The notes under the pieces are model-generated. The model did not search any database. It was not told the origin of the DNA and saw only the letters and a program-made list of their open reading frames with translations. 15,511 nt of DNA from an uncultured Collinsella sp. (GTDB lineage: Bacteria; Actinomycetota; Coriobacteriia; Coriobacteriales; Coriobacteriaceae), in NCBI GenBank assembly GCA_900541285.1, contig UQJA01000039.1:1-15511 (forward strand), written 5' to 3'. This document shows positions 15,347-15,511 of the stretch, piece by piece (position 1 is the first letter of the stretch; each line of letters begins with the position of its first letter). The position numbers and the translations under genes are program-made.

Positions 15347-15373
15347 GGTTGTGCCGGTTGTGCCGGTTGTGCC
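15347..15373. repeat. Three tandem copies of GGTTGTGCC
   Basis: The 9-bp unit is repeated exactly at 15347-15355, 15356-15364 and 15365-15373, immediately upstream of the plus-strand promoter. Copy number could vary by slippage, or the copies could be activator half-sites nearly on one helix face. Confidence 0.85.
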
Positions 15374-15397
15374 GGGCTTTTAGAGCGGCATTACCGA

Positions 15398-15426
15398 TTG
15401 TCCAAAATGTCATTCGTGGGTAGAAT
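15398..15426 (+). promoter_or_regulatory. Probable sigma-70-type promoter for a gene beyond the right edge
   Basis: TTGTCC (15398-15403), a 17-bp spacer and TAGAAT (15421-15426) match the -35/-10 consensus at 4 and 5 of 6 positions with ideal spacing. It points away from the TetR gene, and at least 85 bp of untranslated leader follow inside the window. Confidence 0.55.
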
Positions 15427-15433
15427 AGTGTCG

Positions 15434-15511
15434 ACGGCAGCCCAAGTTTTGGTTGGCTGGGCAGCGCCGTTACTCAGTTTAAGGGGTCAATGCCTTAACG
15501 GCGTCGACCCC
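15434..15511 (+). ncRNA. Candidate structured 5' leader (type unknown, truncated)
   Basis: Starting just after the promoter, ACGGC (15434-15438) pairs with GCCGT (15466-15470) and GCCCA (15440-15444) with TGGGC (15458-15462). A second hairpin pairs GGGGTC (15483-15488) with GACCCC (15506-15511) around an inner GCC/GGC stem. Two stacked hairpins in a leader suggest a cis-regulatory RNA, but I cannot name a known riboswitch or ribosomal protein leader, and the window ends here. Confidence 0.35.

Larger units (their letters stand above)
15211..15511. other. Regulatory region upstream of TetR gene, extending off the window
   Basis: No gene is present. From left to right it holds the TetR ribosome binding site, two dyads that look like operators (15232-15249 and 15262-15276), a long hairpin (15300-15334), three tandem copies of a 9-bp unit (15347-15373), a plus-strand promoter (15398-15426) and a hairpin-rich leader (15434-15511) for an unseen gene to the right. 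Confidence 0.6.

Overview
The window is GC-rich, high-density bacterial DNA that reads as a member of the Coriobacteriia, most likely a gut Collinsella. This is inferred from gene content: a huge fused activase/2-hydroxyacyl-CoA dehydratase-type protein, a Tat-exported arylsulfate sulfotransferase, a coiled-coil CAP surface protein, and frequent GTG/TTG starts with strong purine-rich ribosome binding sites. No database search was possible. All genes except one lie on the minus strand.

Layout. (1) 1-3316, minus: the first 1105 codons of a large secreted rod-like protein, a CAP/SCP domain between two long Ala-rich coiled coils. It runs off the left edge and carries a G9 tract just after the signal peptide. 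(2) 3317-3621: divergent intergenic region. (3) 3622-4761, plus: a DUF389 polytopic membrane protein with an EF-hand-like loop, followed by a probable bidirectional terminator. (4) 4887-5336, minus: a small exported or membrane-anchored protein of unknown function, preceded by a possible 12-residue leader ORF with a much better ribosome binding site. (5) 5531-7267, minus: arylsulfotransferase lipoprotein. (6) 7409-8207, minus: aminoglycoside 3-N-acetyltransferase family gene broken by a one-base frameshift. (7) 8208-8331: spacer holding a perfect 13-bp inverted repeat. (8) 8332-9291, minus: a 3-hydroxyacyl-CoA dehydrogenase-like protein. (9) 9292-9706: 415-bp non-coding stretch with a strong terminator and a long inverted repeat. 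(10) 9707-14488 and 14500-15210, minus: a two-gene operon, a TetR-family regulator followed 11 bp later by a 1593-residue protein with two BadF/HgdC-type ATPase domains, a DUF2229 region and dehydratase-like domains. (11) 15211-15511: regulatory region with tandem operator-like dyads, a hairpin, a triple 9-bp repeat, and a plus-strand promoter feeding a structured leader that leaves the window.

How the genes may work together. The TetR/activase pair is the clearest unit: the regulator probably controls its own operon through the dyads in its promoter. The activase-type protein probably couples ATP hydrolysis to low-potential electron transfer to an acyl-CoA or related substrate. The hydroxyacyl-CoA dehydrogenase next to it fits an anaerobic acyl-CoA theme but is separated by a terminator. 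The sulfotransferase and CAP protein both act outside the cell.
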